Notes: generated by a model from the sequence alone, not told the origin. A stretch of 64,000 nucleotides of DNA from Candidatus Nitrosotenuis chungbukensis (GCF_000685395.1 NZ_AVSQ01000009.1:62001-126000); one strand, 5' to 3'. Numbered from the stretch's first letter, positions 33,606-41,637 are shown. Program-made: numbers and translations.

Positions 33606-34343
33606 GTGAAGGCTTCAGAAAAAACATTAGAACTTAATGTTAGTGAAAATCTTTTACAAGATATACGTGATCTCTATCCAAATGCATTCTTACAGGGATT
33701 CACATTACATCATGAGGCAATAAATGGTTTAGATGTTTCTATTTCTGTACCTAATGTACAAATTGGCTTAGGATTACAATTTAAAAGACCAACCAGTCAA
33801 AGGAATGGAATTTACAAATTCTCTATCAATAATAACAGGAAACATGATCAGCATGTCATACTTTATGAATTAGTCGAACTCTTTACTCTCTTACTTGGTC
33901 GTCAACCTCCATTTTATTATGCATTTCCAACAATACTGGACGATACAGAAGTTCTACAAGCAACTCCTAATTTCTATGCTAGAACGTATTTGGTTAGTCC
34001 GTTAGACATTCCTTTTCACATCATAGATGGTAATATTCATCACGTTGAAATAGATACAAGACATAATGAAATCACCGTTCATTCCGAATCCTCTAAAATT
34101 GTAAATTTTTTTACAGCCGATAAATTAATTTCAAAATATCGTAATCCAAGAAAAAAAATACAAGAAGTAAAAGAAAAACTAGATCCAATTCATGTGGGTA
34201 AATTACGAGAATTAATACATAATAAACAAAAAAAGCAAATCTTAGAATCAGTTTATACAAAAAATACAGATAAAGAGATTGTACTGACAAAATTATTCAA
34301 AGGAAATTGGCATATTGATATGCATGGAATAATGTTGCCATGA
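33606..34343 (+). CDS. Unassigned companion of the restriction genes; possible nuclease-like core
   Basis: 245 residues from GTG (33606). The order of motifs GLDVSISVPNVQIGLGLQFKRP, then KFSINNNRKHDQHVILYELVELF, then PFYYAFPTILDDTEVLQ recalls a nuclease-like pattern I have seen in defence-associated hypothetical proteins, with QFK as the ExK/QxK strand and a preceding acidic residue (D in GLDVSI). This is inference; no family name is claimed. It begins 38 bases after res on the same strand, so it likely belongs to the operon. The C-terminus is basic and helical. Confidence 0.55.
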   Translation: MKASEKTLELNVSENLLQDIRDLYPNAFLQGFTLHHEAINGLDVSISVPNVQIGLGLQFKRPTSQRNGIYKFSINNNRKHDQHVILYELVELFTLLLGRQPPFYYAFPTILDDTEVLQATPNFYARTYLVSPLDIPFHIIDGNIHHVEIDTRHNEITVHSESSKIVNFFTADKLISKYRNPRKKIQEVKEKLDPIHVGKLRELIHNKQKKQILESVYTKNTDKEIVLTKLFKGNWHIDMHGIMLP

Positions 34344-34490
34344 GACGTACGGTATTATGAATAAAACAAAGTCGAATGCTTAATTGTTGGGGATCCGCAA
34401 TTTTCGTTCGTCATATAATCATCAAAATTTCTCAATTTACTACCTCTATACACAATTGCAAGACCTAATTGTGATATGACGTACCGTATT
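34344..34490. repeat. Direct repeat GACGTAC(G/C)GTATT flanking a gene-free stretch
   Basis: GACGTACGGTATT (34344-34356), directly after the last stop of the restriction operon, and GACGTACCGTATT (34478-34490) agree at 12 of 13 bases and are 134 bases apart. The ACGTAC core recurs at 34741. The stretch between has no gene; it includes short AT-rich complementary runs. It may hold binding sites, an attachment site or a module junction. Confidence 0.4.
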
Positions 34491-34530
34491 TTCAGGAACA
34501 ATTCCAATTAAATAATCGATTCACCATACT

Positions 34531-34662
34531 ATGGGAATGTTCATCAGGAAAAACCAAGTCAAGGCATGCAATCGATGCGGCTGTATCTATTCCAATACAA
34601 TATCTACCAAATGTCCTGTATGTAACAGCATAATCCAAAATACCATCGAAGGGTTCCAGTAG
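34531..34662 (+). CDS. Small zinc-ribbon protein, 43 residues
   Basis: ATG 34531 to TAG 34662. CNRCGC (C13, C16) and CPVC (C28, C31) make a one-ribbon fold with a basic N-terminus (MGMFIRKNQVKA). It resembles the short ribbon proteins typical of thaumarchaeal genomes and may bind nucleic acid or another protein. It sits in the junction between the restriction module and the ATPase module. Confidence 0.6.
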   Translation: MGMFIRKNQVKACNRCGCIYSNTISTKCPVCNSIIQNTIEGFQ

Positions 34663-34741
34663 GAATTCTCCACGCTACATGCTGTACAGTAATAATCCCT
34701 CACTTGGTCGACATACAAAATATAAAAAATGGTAAAAGTCA

Positions 34742-34787
34742 CGTACCAAACTTCGAACAATATCGAATTTCCGAACAATTTGGTACG
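34742..34787. repeat. Inverted repeat with inner direct repeats, 3' of the ATPase gene
   Basis: CGTACCAAA (34742-34750) and TTTGGTACG (34779-34787) are perfect inverted 9-base arms. Within the 28-base spacer CGAACAAT occurs twice (34753-34760 and 34772-34779) with a related CGAATTT between. It lies 10 bases before the 3' end of the ATPase gene at 34797. Possible replication origin, recombination site or bidirectional terminator. Confidence 0.45.
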
Positions 34788-34796
34788 CTCATGCTT

Positions 34797-36344
34797 TCAC
34801 GCCTGAGCTGAACTTGTAACATTCGTCTGGTTCTGGCCTAACAGTATTTCCTGTAGGTGCTCTTTTGGCAAAGTGTTCCTGCCCTTGTCAATTATGTATA
34901 GCGTGTAACCCGTCGAATGTTTTTCAAGTTCGTCTATTCCTGTTTTTACGAATAAAGGATCCGCCTTCGATTGTTCGATTATCTTCTCCCTTATGTAATC
35001 AAACTCTCTTTTAATGATGTCTGATATCTTTTTGTAAAGATACCCCCTTGCATCGTTGGGGTTTGTCCTTGAGGCTAGCACTCCTGCATAGTAGAGTGGC
35101 GTTAGGTAATTTTCCAGAATCTTTTTTGGGTTCGTGCTTTTGCCAGTGATCTCCCTGTACTTGACGGCAAGATCCGCGCTGGTGATCTCCCCGTCTATTT
35201 TGCCCGCTACTGCCTTCTCAAAGACCTGTTCAAAGAACTTTACCTTATCCGGTGGAAGGTGGCTTGGCTTTCCCAAAAGTAGAATGGTTCTCTCTATCTC
35301 ATGAAGGGATACTATAGGACATTCTTTTTTGGTCTGATCCTTCTCATAGACAATCTTGCATCTTTGATATGAGTTGATGAATGTCTCTAGATTGCACAAT
35401 GCAAAGAATTGTTTTGCAACTCTCATCATTGCCCCCTCATTGCTTGGGAGTAATTCTGCAATTATCCTGTAAAATGGGTTGTATACCCCATTGCCGTCTT
35501 GCGAGATCTCACAGATCATCTTCTTTAGCAAGCCCACGTAACACTTTGACCTGTCTTTTCCTCTGGGATCCGAACACAGCATTGTCTCGGCAAAATGCGG
35601 AATGCTTTGTTTTGTAGCGGTGAGATGGTTTGCTTTTTTATATTTTGCAATCTCTGTGTTTGGACTGGCAATGAGAAATCTTGTCTCTATTTCTGCCCAG
35701 TCTGGAAACCCCTCCTCATTTTTTGCAGAGCAGTATATCACCGCAGGCCATCCACGGATAATTGTGTTTTTCGTCATCAGAGTGCCCTTACCAGTCTTGT
35801 CTGTTACTTTGAATTGTATGGATTCCCTGTCGTGGGAAAGGATTGGCTTTAGTTTTCTCCATAGATTCCAGTCAGGCGTGTCCAAAAACACGAGTATCTT
35901 TCCGCCCATATCTATTAGGTTCCTTGAATTATTCAGGAGGGCTCTCTTTTGCTGTTCAAGTTCTCTTTTTCTGTTGGTATCATGGCATTGCCTGATCTCA
36001 TTATCCAGAGTGTCTACTCTATCTTCTATTGGATGATCATTTTCATCAACAATGATGCCCCTTTCATGGATCAGAGCTGACGGTGACATGCCGCCAAGGA
36101 ACAACACATCCTCGTTTGGAAACAGTGAGATCACTTGGTTGACCGCATATGATTTGCCCTCAGATGATGGTGCCTTTACCATTAGGTTGAGAGGATTTTT
36201 TGTGTATGCGGAAAGCCCGACGCGCAGAATTATGCTGACAAGATCCTTGTCGTCAACTATCTCAGTGTCAAGATAATTCTCAATGTCTTCAATAAATGTG
36301 GTCAATTTGATCTCACCATTTTTTGCAATTTTAGATTTGAACAA
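34797..36344 (-). CDS. P-loop ATPase of a mobile element, replication-helicase-like
   Basis: 515 residues. The Walker A-like APSSEGKS is at residues 58-65, a Walker B-like strand (GGKILVFLDTPDW) near 150, and TKNTIIRGWPAVIYCSAKNE near 200 fits a sensor strand. The C-terminal part (EITSADLAVKYREITGKSTNPKKILENYLTPLYYAGVLAS, about 395-440) looks like a winged helix, as at the ends of MCM-like helicases. A role in element replication is inferred, not shown. It is the last gene of a four-gene minus-strand operon, overlapping its predecessor by 43 bases. Its base composition is more core-like than that of the neighbours. Confidence 0.65.
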   Translation of the reverse strand: MFKSKIAKNGEIKLTTFIEDIENYLDTEIVDDKDLVSIILRVGLSAYTKNPLNLMVKAPSSEGKSYAVNQVISLFPNEDVLFLGGMSPSALIHERGIIVDENDHPIEDRVDTLDNEIRQCHDTNRKRELEQQKRALLNNSRNLIDMGGKILVFLDTPDWNLWRKLKPILSHDRESIQFKVTDKTGKGTLMTKNTIIRGWPAVIYCSAKNEEGFPDWAEIETRFLIASPNTEIAKYKKANHLTATKQSIPHFAETMLCSDPRGKDRSKCYVGLLKKMICEISQDGNGVYNPFYRIIAELLPSNEGAMMRVAKQFFALCNLETFINSYQRCKIVYEKDQTKKECPIVSLHEIERTILLLGKPSHLPPDKVKFFEQVFEKAVAGKIDGEITSADLAVKYREITGKSTNPKKILENYLTPLYYAGVLASRTNPNDARGYLYKKISDIIKREFDYIREKIIEQSKADPLFVKTGIDELEKHSTGYTLYIIDKGRNTLPKEHLQEILLGQNQTNVTSSAQA

Positions 36345-36487
36345 GTTAGTACAAGCTTGTCATTATCTATTGCAACCTCAAATTCTGGAATGCCATTACA
36401 GACATGAATCCATTTTGAATCCAAAGATAGTATGAGATGTTCACCCATGAGGTAGGGAGAGGCTTTTGCAATTTGTTTGACTGTCAT
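36302..36487 (-). CDS. Small hypothetical protein in the ATPase operon
   Basis: 61 residues from ATG 36487 (GTG 36526 is possible and would overlap the previous gene). Sequence MTVKQIAKASPYLMGEHLIL, then LDSKWIHVCNGIPEFEVAIDNDKLVL; a short helix followed by strands. It may be a swapped-hairpin (AbrB-like) or small beta protein; not recognised. It starts 10 bases after the preceding small gene's stop and overlaps the ATPase gene start by 43 bases. Confidence 0.55.
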   Translation of the reverse strand: MTVKQIAKASPYLMGEHLILSLDSKWIHVCNGIPEFEVAIDNDKLVLTCSNLKLQKMVRSN

Positions 36488-36497
36488 TTGTTTTCCC

Positions 36498-36662
36498 CTA
36501 ATGCCTCTTTTCCCAAAACCGATCACAATAGTCTGCGTGATTCATTAGCTCATTGACAACTGAATCCCACGTGCTTCCTTTGATACCAAATTTGGCCAAC
36601 TTTTCCTTGGTCTCCTTTTTGAGCCAAATTGCTGATATTTTTCTGATTCTCTCATTGCTCAA
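36498..36662 (-). CDS. Ribbon-helix-helix-like small protein (second of a tandem pair)
   Basis: 54 residues from TTG 36662, sharing TTGA with the stop of the previous gene. MSNERIRKISAIWLKKETKE, then KLAKFGIKGSTWDSVVNELM, then NHADYCDRFWEKRH. It aligns with the gene just upstream (36659-36811): L-x-TK-x-x-L-x-K-F-G-x-K-x-x-T-(W/Y)-D, and the ending HxxxC(D/E)(R/K)F. The family looks like the archaeal VapB/DUF7557 type. Likely a DNA-binding regulator or antitoxin-like protein. Confidence 0.6.
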   Translation of the reverse strand: MSNERIRKISAIWLKKETKEKLAKFGIKGSTWDSVVNELMNHADYCDRFWEKRH

Positions 36663-36811
36663 ATCGTTTTCACCTCTGCAAATTTTTCACATTTTTCCAC
36701 ATGCAATAAAATCTTGGAAATTAACTGGTCATAGGTTTCGTTCTTCTGACCAAATTTATCCAACAAATTTTTTGTATTTGTTGAAAGAGTTACTGTAGTA
36801 ATTTTTTCCAT
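36659..36811 (-). CDS. Ribbon-helix-helix-like small protein (first of a tandem pair)
   Basis: 50 residues from ATG 36811 (an upstream start at 36844 would cross the inverted repeat). TTVTLSTNTKNLLDKFGQKNETYDQLISKIL is typical of DUF7557/VapB-type regulators: a short strand, then two helices with the T-Y-D turn. It ends HVEKCEKFAEVKTI. It heads the minus-strand operon that leads to the ATPase. The adjacent perfect inverted repeat at 36839-36861 is a natural candidate for its binding site. No toxin with a PIN motif follows. Confidence 0.6.
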   Translation of the reverse strand: MEKITTVTLSTNTKNLLDKFGQKNETYDQLISKILLHVEKCEKFAEVKTI

Positions 36812-36838
36812 GTCTACTATAAGTTTAATTAAAATATA

Positions 36839-36861
36839 GGCCATATTTCGATAATATGGCC
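36839..36861. promoter_or_regulatory. Perfect inverted repeat at a divergent promoter
   Basis: GGCCATATT (36839-36847) and AATATGGCC (36853-36861) with a 5-base spacer TCGAT. It includes the ATG of the plus-strand gene at 36856 and lies 28 bases upstream of the minus-strand ribbon-helix-helix gene. AT-rich TATA-like sequence (36823-36838) serves both directions. Probable autoregulatory operator. Confidence 0.55.
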
Positions 36862-37791
36862 ACTAAGCATAGTCAATACGTACCTAAACAAGGACGGTTT
36901 TTAGGAGGATCCATATCACCAGCATATCAATCTGATTTTGATTCATCTATTGTGCCTATTTTTGGGCATAAGCAAAAGGGTAAACACAAAAAAGATATTC
37001 TTTCGGGCTTGGCATTAATAGGATCATCTACTCTTTACGGAGTTGCAAAATTTGTATTAGAAAAAGAAAATGAAACATTTATCTTAAAACGGGGGGAAGA
37101 TTCGGGAAAGCCTAAGCATATTGGACAAAGAGCAAAATCATATCAGAATCTTGTAGAAGGTAGACATGATGCAAATAATCCAACTAAATTAAAAGACGAT
37201 TATGTGTTTTTGACCGGAATACAAAATGGGAAAAAGTATTTTTTAACATTAAAGGGATGTTTTGTAGCTTTAGGGTTTCAATTTAATGATGCTGAATTTA
37301 CAATCTTCGTAAAAAATGCTTCAAAATATCACCTATTTTTTGCATTTCTACAACATTTTCTCAATAATGAAATTCCAATTAGATTTGTAAAGGAAATTTT
37401 TATCAAGCCACTTCACGAAAAGTTGATAAAAAATGGGAAATTTATTTTTGATGAAAGCCTGTCATTTTATTTTACAAAGATCGCGGAGTTGTATGGTGAA
37501 GAAGTTTTGAGAAAAATTAGTGATATTTTGGGAAATGTATCACCAACATCGAAACCATTAGAGTTCGAAATTGGACCACTGGAATGTATCCCAGATGGTA
37601 AAGTATTGACACAGATCTATAAAATAAATAAAAAATTATACAAGAAAAATCCTAACGAAAACTGGAGTACAAAAATGATGATCTTATTTGGTGTTAACAT
37701 TATTGGAACTGATGACGACTTGTGTATGGAATCTCGTTTATTGTGGTTGGTAATGAGAGAATTAGATCAGGCCTTCTCTTATGCATTATAG
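36856..37791 (+). CDS. Unassigned island protein, 311 residues
   Basis: ATG 36856. The N-terminal third has a basic patch (GHKQKGKHKKD) followed by LSGLALIGSSTLYGVAKFVLEKENETFIL, which resembles a winged helix with a wing turn (residues 50-80). The middle (NGKKYFLTLKGCFVALGFQF) and a long helical C-terminal region (FFAFLQHFLNN..., EEVLRKISDILG) have no motif known to me. There is no membrane segment or catalytic signature. It is divergent from the ATPase operon across the inverted repeat. It may be a regulator or a defence/immunity component. Confidence 0.55.
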   Translation: MATKHSQYVPKQGRFLGGSISPAYQSDFDSSIVPIFGHKQKGKHKKDILSGLALIGSSTLYGVAKFVLEKENETFILKRGEDSGKPKHIGQRAKSYQNLVEGRHDANNPTKLKDDYVFLTGIQNGKKYFLTLKGCFVALGFQFNDAEFTIFVKNASKYHLFFAFLQHFLNNEIPIRFVKEIFIKPLHEKLIKNGKFIFDESLSFYFTKIAELYGEEVLRKISDILGNVSPTSKPLEFEIGPLECIPDGKVLTQIYKINKKLYKKNPNENWSTKMMILFGVNIIGTDDDLCMESRLLWLVMRELDQAFSYAL

Positions 37792-37798
37792 GTTAAAA

Positions 37799-37945
37799 TC
37801 ACCTGTTAGCTTTTTTGTAAGACTTAATCATTTCTGCAAGAGCATCATCCATGGTTGTTAATTTGCCTGTTTCAGCCTGAATTTCACCCTGAATTTTGAG
37901 CATTTCTTTGTGGTTTTCGTCAGAAATACGGAGAGTTTTGACCAT
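37799..37945 (-). CDS. Small ribbon-helix-helix-like protein, 48 residues
   Basis: ATG 37945 (MVKTLRISDENHKEMLKIQG) to the stop at 37799. A short strand KTLRIS followed by two helices and DDALAEMIKSYKKA is the ribbon-helix-helix arrangement seen in archaeal antitoxin-like proteins. The frame is open to 38011 upstream but the extra residues are hydrophobic and unlikely. It lies after the 485-residue gene on the same strand and converges with the gene at 36856. An AT-rich palindromic promoter (TATATGTAATATATG, about 37961-37976) precedes it. Confidence 0.6.
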   Translation of the reverse strand: MVKTLRISDENHKEMLKIQGEIQAETGKLTTMDDALAEMIKSYKKANR

Positions 37946-38003
37946 AATGCATATTTTGTATATGTAATATATGAAATCAACTATCAAGAAAAGGAACTTC
38001 AGC

Positions 38004-39461
38004 TCATCCATATATGCTCAATTTGTCCTTTGATCTTATTGCAGTCTGTATGAATTTTTGTCCCTGCTGATCACCAAGCATTACATTTTTGTCTACAGAT
38101 TCCTGTGATATTGAAATTCCATTTTTTGCTAAACCTTTTGCAATATTTTTGAAATCAAAATAATATTTACTATCTTTTGGCATTTTAAAAGAGAGTGTGA
38201 ATGCAGCAGCTTTGATAGCTTTGTCTATATCAGAGGCTTTTACATTCTCTCGCAAAAGATTTACTACTTTACTTAGTAATCTTTCGTACTTGATTTTTTT
38301 CTTTACTTCATAAAATGCATAACGCACATCAACTGAATCCCCATTCTCATCAATTTCTTTTTCAATTATGCGTTTTTCATCAGTTGGTTTTGTTTTACCT
38401 AAATATTCATCAGTAAATTGTTCATCGTCTAAAAAGTCTAATATTTTTCTTTTATACCATCCAGTCTTTAATTCACCGCTTTCAAATTGTTCGATATTTT
38501 TTGCAAATAGATCTATATGATAAAGATATGGCAATACATTTTGACCGTATTTGTATTCCAAATAATATGCCTTAATTTCATTTATTTTGTTTGTTGAAAG
38601 ATATGTTAACTCATCAATGGTTTTTACAATAATTGGCTGTTCATGAAAATTAACTAGCTCAAATATTATTTTTCCAATCGCTAGATTTTTTTTAACTGCT
38701 TTTTCTAGGTATGCAGCAATCTTTCTCTTATCTGATAACTCATCTAGATCATCTATTCTATGTGTTGTCAATAAAGCAAATTCATTACCTATTTTACGTG
38801 GCCTTTCTCCTTCCTGCTCATATTTCTTACTAGTTTCAGCCTTAATTTTTTTGAGTAATGCAAGAATCTTGTCTCTAGCATCAGGGTACCCATGCAGAGA
38901 ACGTGTCATGCGTGAAATTTCATCAAATAAATTTTCATTTGAAAGACCGTCATGATCCTCACCTACTATCTGACCTAGATAATATGGCAGTAGTTCTAAC
39001 ATGACCTCTCTTGAATATGACCAATCAAAAGTTGGAGTGTTATTTTCCCACATCATCATAGAATCAATGGCACGAGAAAGTTCTGACAATCTTGCAAAAA
39101 GGATTTCCAGCATTTCTTCTTTCCATTGTGGAAGTTTTTTTGGAGAAACTCCAAACATAATGAATTGAGCATGAGTAGTATAGAAACCTCCATATGTCCA
39201 ACTCCAAACTTTTTTATTTTTTTTACATTTATCAATAAACTGTGCTGTAATGTCAATCTCATCAACATTTGTTGGAAGCGTTTTTTGATAACGAGCAGTG
39301 CTAATTTTTTTAATTAATCCCTTGCTTGCTAGAGATTCTAAAATGTTTGAAACATCTCTTGGTTTTATATCGTCTGCCTTACTCTGTAGACAATTTCTAA
39401 ATTCAGTATTTGTGAACTCATTCTTCATGTTCTGAAGACAATCTTTTGCTGACTGTTTCAT
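38004..39461 (-). CDS. Unassigned island protein with N-terminal winged helix, 485 residues
   Basis: The first 60 residues (EFTNTEFRNCLQSKADDIKPRDVSNILESLASKGLIKKISTARYQ) have the look of a winged-helix domain. The rest is mostly helical and charged, with motifs such as FALLTTHRIDDLDELSDKRK, YYLEYKYGQNVLPYLYHIDLF and KAAAFTLSFKMPKDSKYYFDF that I do not recognise. There is no P-loop, nuclease or membrane signature. AT-rich codon use. It may sense or bind DNA within a defence or maintenance module. Confidence 0.5.
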   Translation of the reverse strand: MKQSAKDCLQNMKNEFTNTEFRNCLQSKADDIKPRDVSNILESLASKGLIKKISTARYQKTLPTNVDEIDITAQFIDKCKKNKKVWSWTYGGFYTTHAQFIMFGVSPKKLPQWKEEMLEILFARLSELSRAIDSMMMWENNTPTFDWSYSREVMLELLPYYLGQIVGEDHDGLSNENLFDEISRMTRSLHGYPDARDKILALLKKIKAETSKKYEQEGERPRKIGNEFALLTTHRIDDLDELSDKRKIAAYLEKAVKKNLAIGKIIFELVNFHEQPIIVKTIDELTYLSTNKINEIKAYYLEYKYGQNVLPYLYHIDLFAKNIEQFESGELKTGWYKRKILDFLDDEQFTDEYLGKTKPTDEKRIIEKEIDENGDSVDVRYAFYEVKKKIKYERLLSKVVNLLRENVKASDIDKAIKAAAFTLSFKMPKDSKYYFDFKNIAKGLAKNGISISQESVDKNVMLGDQQGQKFIQTAIRSKDKLSIYG

Positions 39462-39694
39462 GGATATAGTATGTAGTGTCTTGTTGGTAAATTTTGTTAC
39501 TTAAGAAAATTCTGAGAATCTTTGTTTAAATACGGATTAATGTAATTCTGTCTCATCTGATAATCAAACTCTGATCCATGTTTTCCAAATTTGTTAACTT
39601 GCATTTCTCTTGTTTTGGAATAAAGTTTACCGTGGGATACAGTAAAAAGTTAACCAAGAGCTAATTTATTTACCGTTAGTTGATAATAATAGGC
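39462..39694. other. Divergent intergenic region
   Basis: About 230 AT-rich bases between two divergent unassigned genes. Short repeated GTTAAC-type runs are present (near 39595 and 39648), but I see no gene and no long inverted repeat. Confidence 0.4.
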
Positions 39695-40525
39695 ATGGTT
39701 GATAAGGCAAAAGGAGCAAAAACCGATATCAAGTCTCTTATAGTCTTAGAGGACTATCTTTCGATCTTACTTGAGGCTTATCCAAATCCTATACGTGCAA
39801 CAGATCTAGCAAAAAAAACCGATAAAAGTAAAGCAGCTATCTCTAAGATCCGGAAACGAATTCTACAAGTTTGTGATCCAAAAACAATGATTTTTGGAAG
39901 GAGTTTTCTCCTATCTGACGATCTAAATACTCTCCAAACGCTGTTTGTAGTATTTGCAGCAGCGGGAAAACATAGGCAGTTTCTCTCAAGTAAACTTGTA
40001 AGGCATTTTCTTAGTAGAAAAGCCATTCATCCTAGAATTATTGAACAATTTCCTACCTATGCTAAATATTTTGAAGTGGGTGATACCGAGTTTCTTTTTG
40101 ATAAACTACTTGGTATGATCTCAAAAGTAGATCCAAAAGATCTTGAGAGCCTAATAAAGGGTTATTATATTAATGGCTCAGTTCTAGATCCAAGAAATCT
40201 ACCATATTTCTCAAAAGTTCTTAATAAAATCCAACTTGAATTTAAAAATGACAAGGAATTATTACGCATGCTTTCTATTCGTGACAAATTCTTCTATCTC
40301 ATAAGAGACACTCTTTGGTCGCATATTGAAAAAATGTCAATCTTGGATAATCTTACACAGCAAGAACGAGAAACTTATCTTAATGTTTACAAGCATACCG
40401 TTGATTTCTATTTAAAAAAGATCTTTAGTCAACTAAATGAGCCTCTTGTTAATGCTGCAATAACAATTGGCCTGAATAAGAATACACTTCCATTAGAAGT
40501 AGGATCGACTGCATTGGTGAAATAA
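39695..40525 (+). CDS. Unassigned island protein with N-terminal helix-turn-helix, 276 residues
   Basis: ATG 39695 gives MVDKAKGAKTDIKSLIVLED; ATA-rich upstream codons in the longer frame are less likely. Residues 15-65 (YLSILLEAYPNPIRATDLAKKTDKSKAAISKIRKRI) form a MarR/winged-helix-like domain. The remainder is helical, with QFLSSKLVRHFLSRKAI and a C-terminal helix (VYKHTVDFYLKKIFSQL). No enzymatic motif seen. It is followed 6 bases later by the next gene, so the two are a pair. Confidence 0.5.
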   Translation: MVDKAKGAKTDIKSLIVLEDYLSILLEAYPNPIRATDLAKKTDKSKAAISKIRKRILQVCDPKTMIFGRSFLLSDDLNTLQTLFVVFAAAGKHRQFLSSKLVRHFLSRKAIHPRIIEQFPTYAKYFEVGDTEFLFDKLLGMISKVDPKDLESLIKGYYINGSVLDPRNLPYFSKVLNKIQLEFKNDKELLRMLSIRDKFFYLIRDTLWSHIEKMSILDNLTQQERETYLNVYKHTVDFYLKKIFSQLNEPLVNAAITIGLNKNTLPLEVGSTALVK

Positions 40526-40531
40526 TGAGAA

Positions 40532-41374
40532 ATGAACCTAATATCTACACCTCAAAAGGAGGAAACATCTGACATTGATGCTAAATTTCTATATGATCTA
40601 GTTTCTCAATGTCTTGGTAGAAAACTTGATCCATGTGTGGATAAATTAGCCTTGTCGAAGCCAGATTGGAACTCTCGTAGTGCTCAATTACACACTATAC
40701 TATGCCAAATTAATCAGGATGGGTATGTTATGCTAAAGCGTTGCGCCGATAATCCATGTTATATACGACGTGAATATGTTATCGCAAAGATCAAAGAGAA
40801 AATAAAATGGCTTCCAAATTATAATGGCATTAAACAAAGTGGTATCAAATTAAGAGTAAATTCAGCTGATAATAATTGTGAATTACTATTAGGTTGGGAG
40901 AACAAAGAATTTGTTGTAATTGACATTGGAAATTATAAACTTACAAAAAGAATTTTTGAATTAGAACTAGCTGATATTGAAGATTTGGGAAGATTTTGTT
41001 TTGAATATGGGAGATGGGCCGCTTTTAATTATTTATTTGTAATTCGTGATAGAAATAATGCTAATTTCGTTTTCTTTACTAATACACACATACTTCATTC
41101 AATTGATAACGAAGATGGACCATTTGATTCAAATGGAAATAATGCTGGAACTGCAGATATTGTTACTAGTACAAGACAACACATTGAGAGATTAATTGTA
41201 GGACAAAATAGACCGCAATATATTCAAAAATTAATTGAAGGTTTTATAGATGGATGGAAAATGATAAGTGAACATATAGAATGCATTGATAATCTGGAAC
41301 CAAATGAATTTGATTTACTAAAGAAAATGTTAAAAGATCCTGCTAGTGAAATAGCAGAAGCTATTTTTGTTTAG
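40532..41374 (+). CDS. Unassigned island protein, 280 residues
   Basis: ATG 40532, 6 bases after the previous stop. N-terminal helical part (FLYDLVSQCLGRKLDPCVDKLAL), then a strand-rich region (CELLLGWENKEFVVIDIG, YLFVIRDRNNANFVFFTNTHI). Cysteines at several places do not form a clear metal motif. There is no signal peptide. Its three-base overlap with the end of the convergent small gene (41371) and tight spacing with the upstream helix-turn-helix gene suggest one two-gene unit. Function unknown. Confidence 0.5.
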   Translation: MNLISTPQKEETSDIDAKFLYDLVSQCLGRKLDPCVDKLALSKPDWNSRSAQLHTILCQINQDGYVMLKRCADNPCYIRREYVIAKIKEKIKWLPNYNGIKQSGIKLRVNSADNNCELLLGWENKEFVVIDIGNYKLTKRIFELELADIEDLGRFCFEYGRWAAFNYLFVIRDRNNANFVFFTNTHILHSIDNEDGPFDSNGNNAGTADIVTSTRQHIERLIVGQNRPQYIQKLIEGFIDGWKMISEHIECIDNLEPNEFDLLKKMLKDPASEIAEAIFV

Positions 41375-41637
41375 GAGAGTTTGTACGATGAATACTGTGT
41401 AGATTTATCTTTTGGATTGAATACACCGACACATGCAGTTTTGAAATTTGTGGTTTCTAATTCTTTTTCGAATTTTTGTTTTTGTTGATTAATTTCTACC
41501 CATTCAAAAGAACGCTTGTCTGTAATTAACCAAGATATTTCGCTTTGTTTCTGAACATCTTTTATGTATTTTAGAAATTCTTTTTTTGCTATAGATGTTT
41601 GCTCTCCTACAAGAAACCTTGAAGTTGTGTCAGTCAT
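41371..41637 (-). CDS. Small island protein, 88 residues
   Basis: ATG 41637. MTDTTSRFLVGEQTSIAKKE, then a helical centre (YIKDVQKQSEISWLITDKRSF) and a tail rich in Lys and Tyr. No motif recognised. It overlaps the end of the convergent 280-residue gene by four bases. It is the last accessory gene before the core aldehyde dehydrogenase. Confidence 0.5.
   Translation of the reverse strand: MTDTTSRFLVGEQTSIAKKEFLKYIKDVQKQSEISWLITDKRSFEWVEINQQKQKFEKELETTNFKTACVGVFNPKDKSTQYSSYKLS

Noticed and set aside
36302-36844. Classical VapBC toxin-antitoxin pair
   Set aside because: The RHH-like genes are followed by a small non-PIN protein and an ATPase; no toxin motif is visible.
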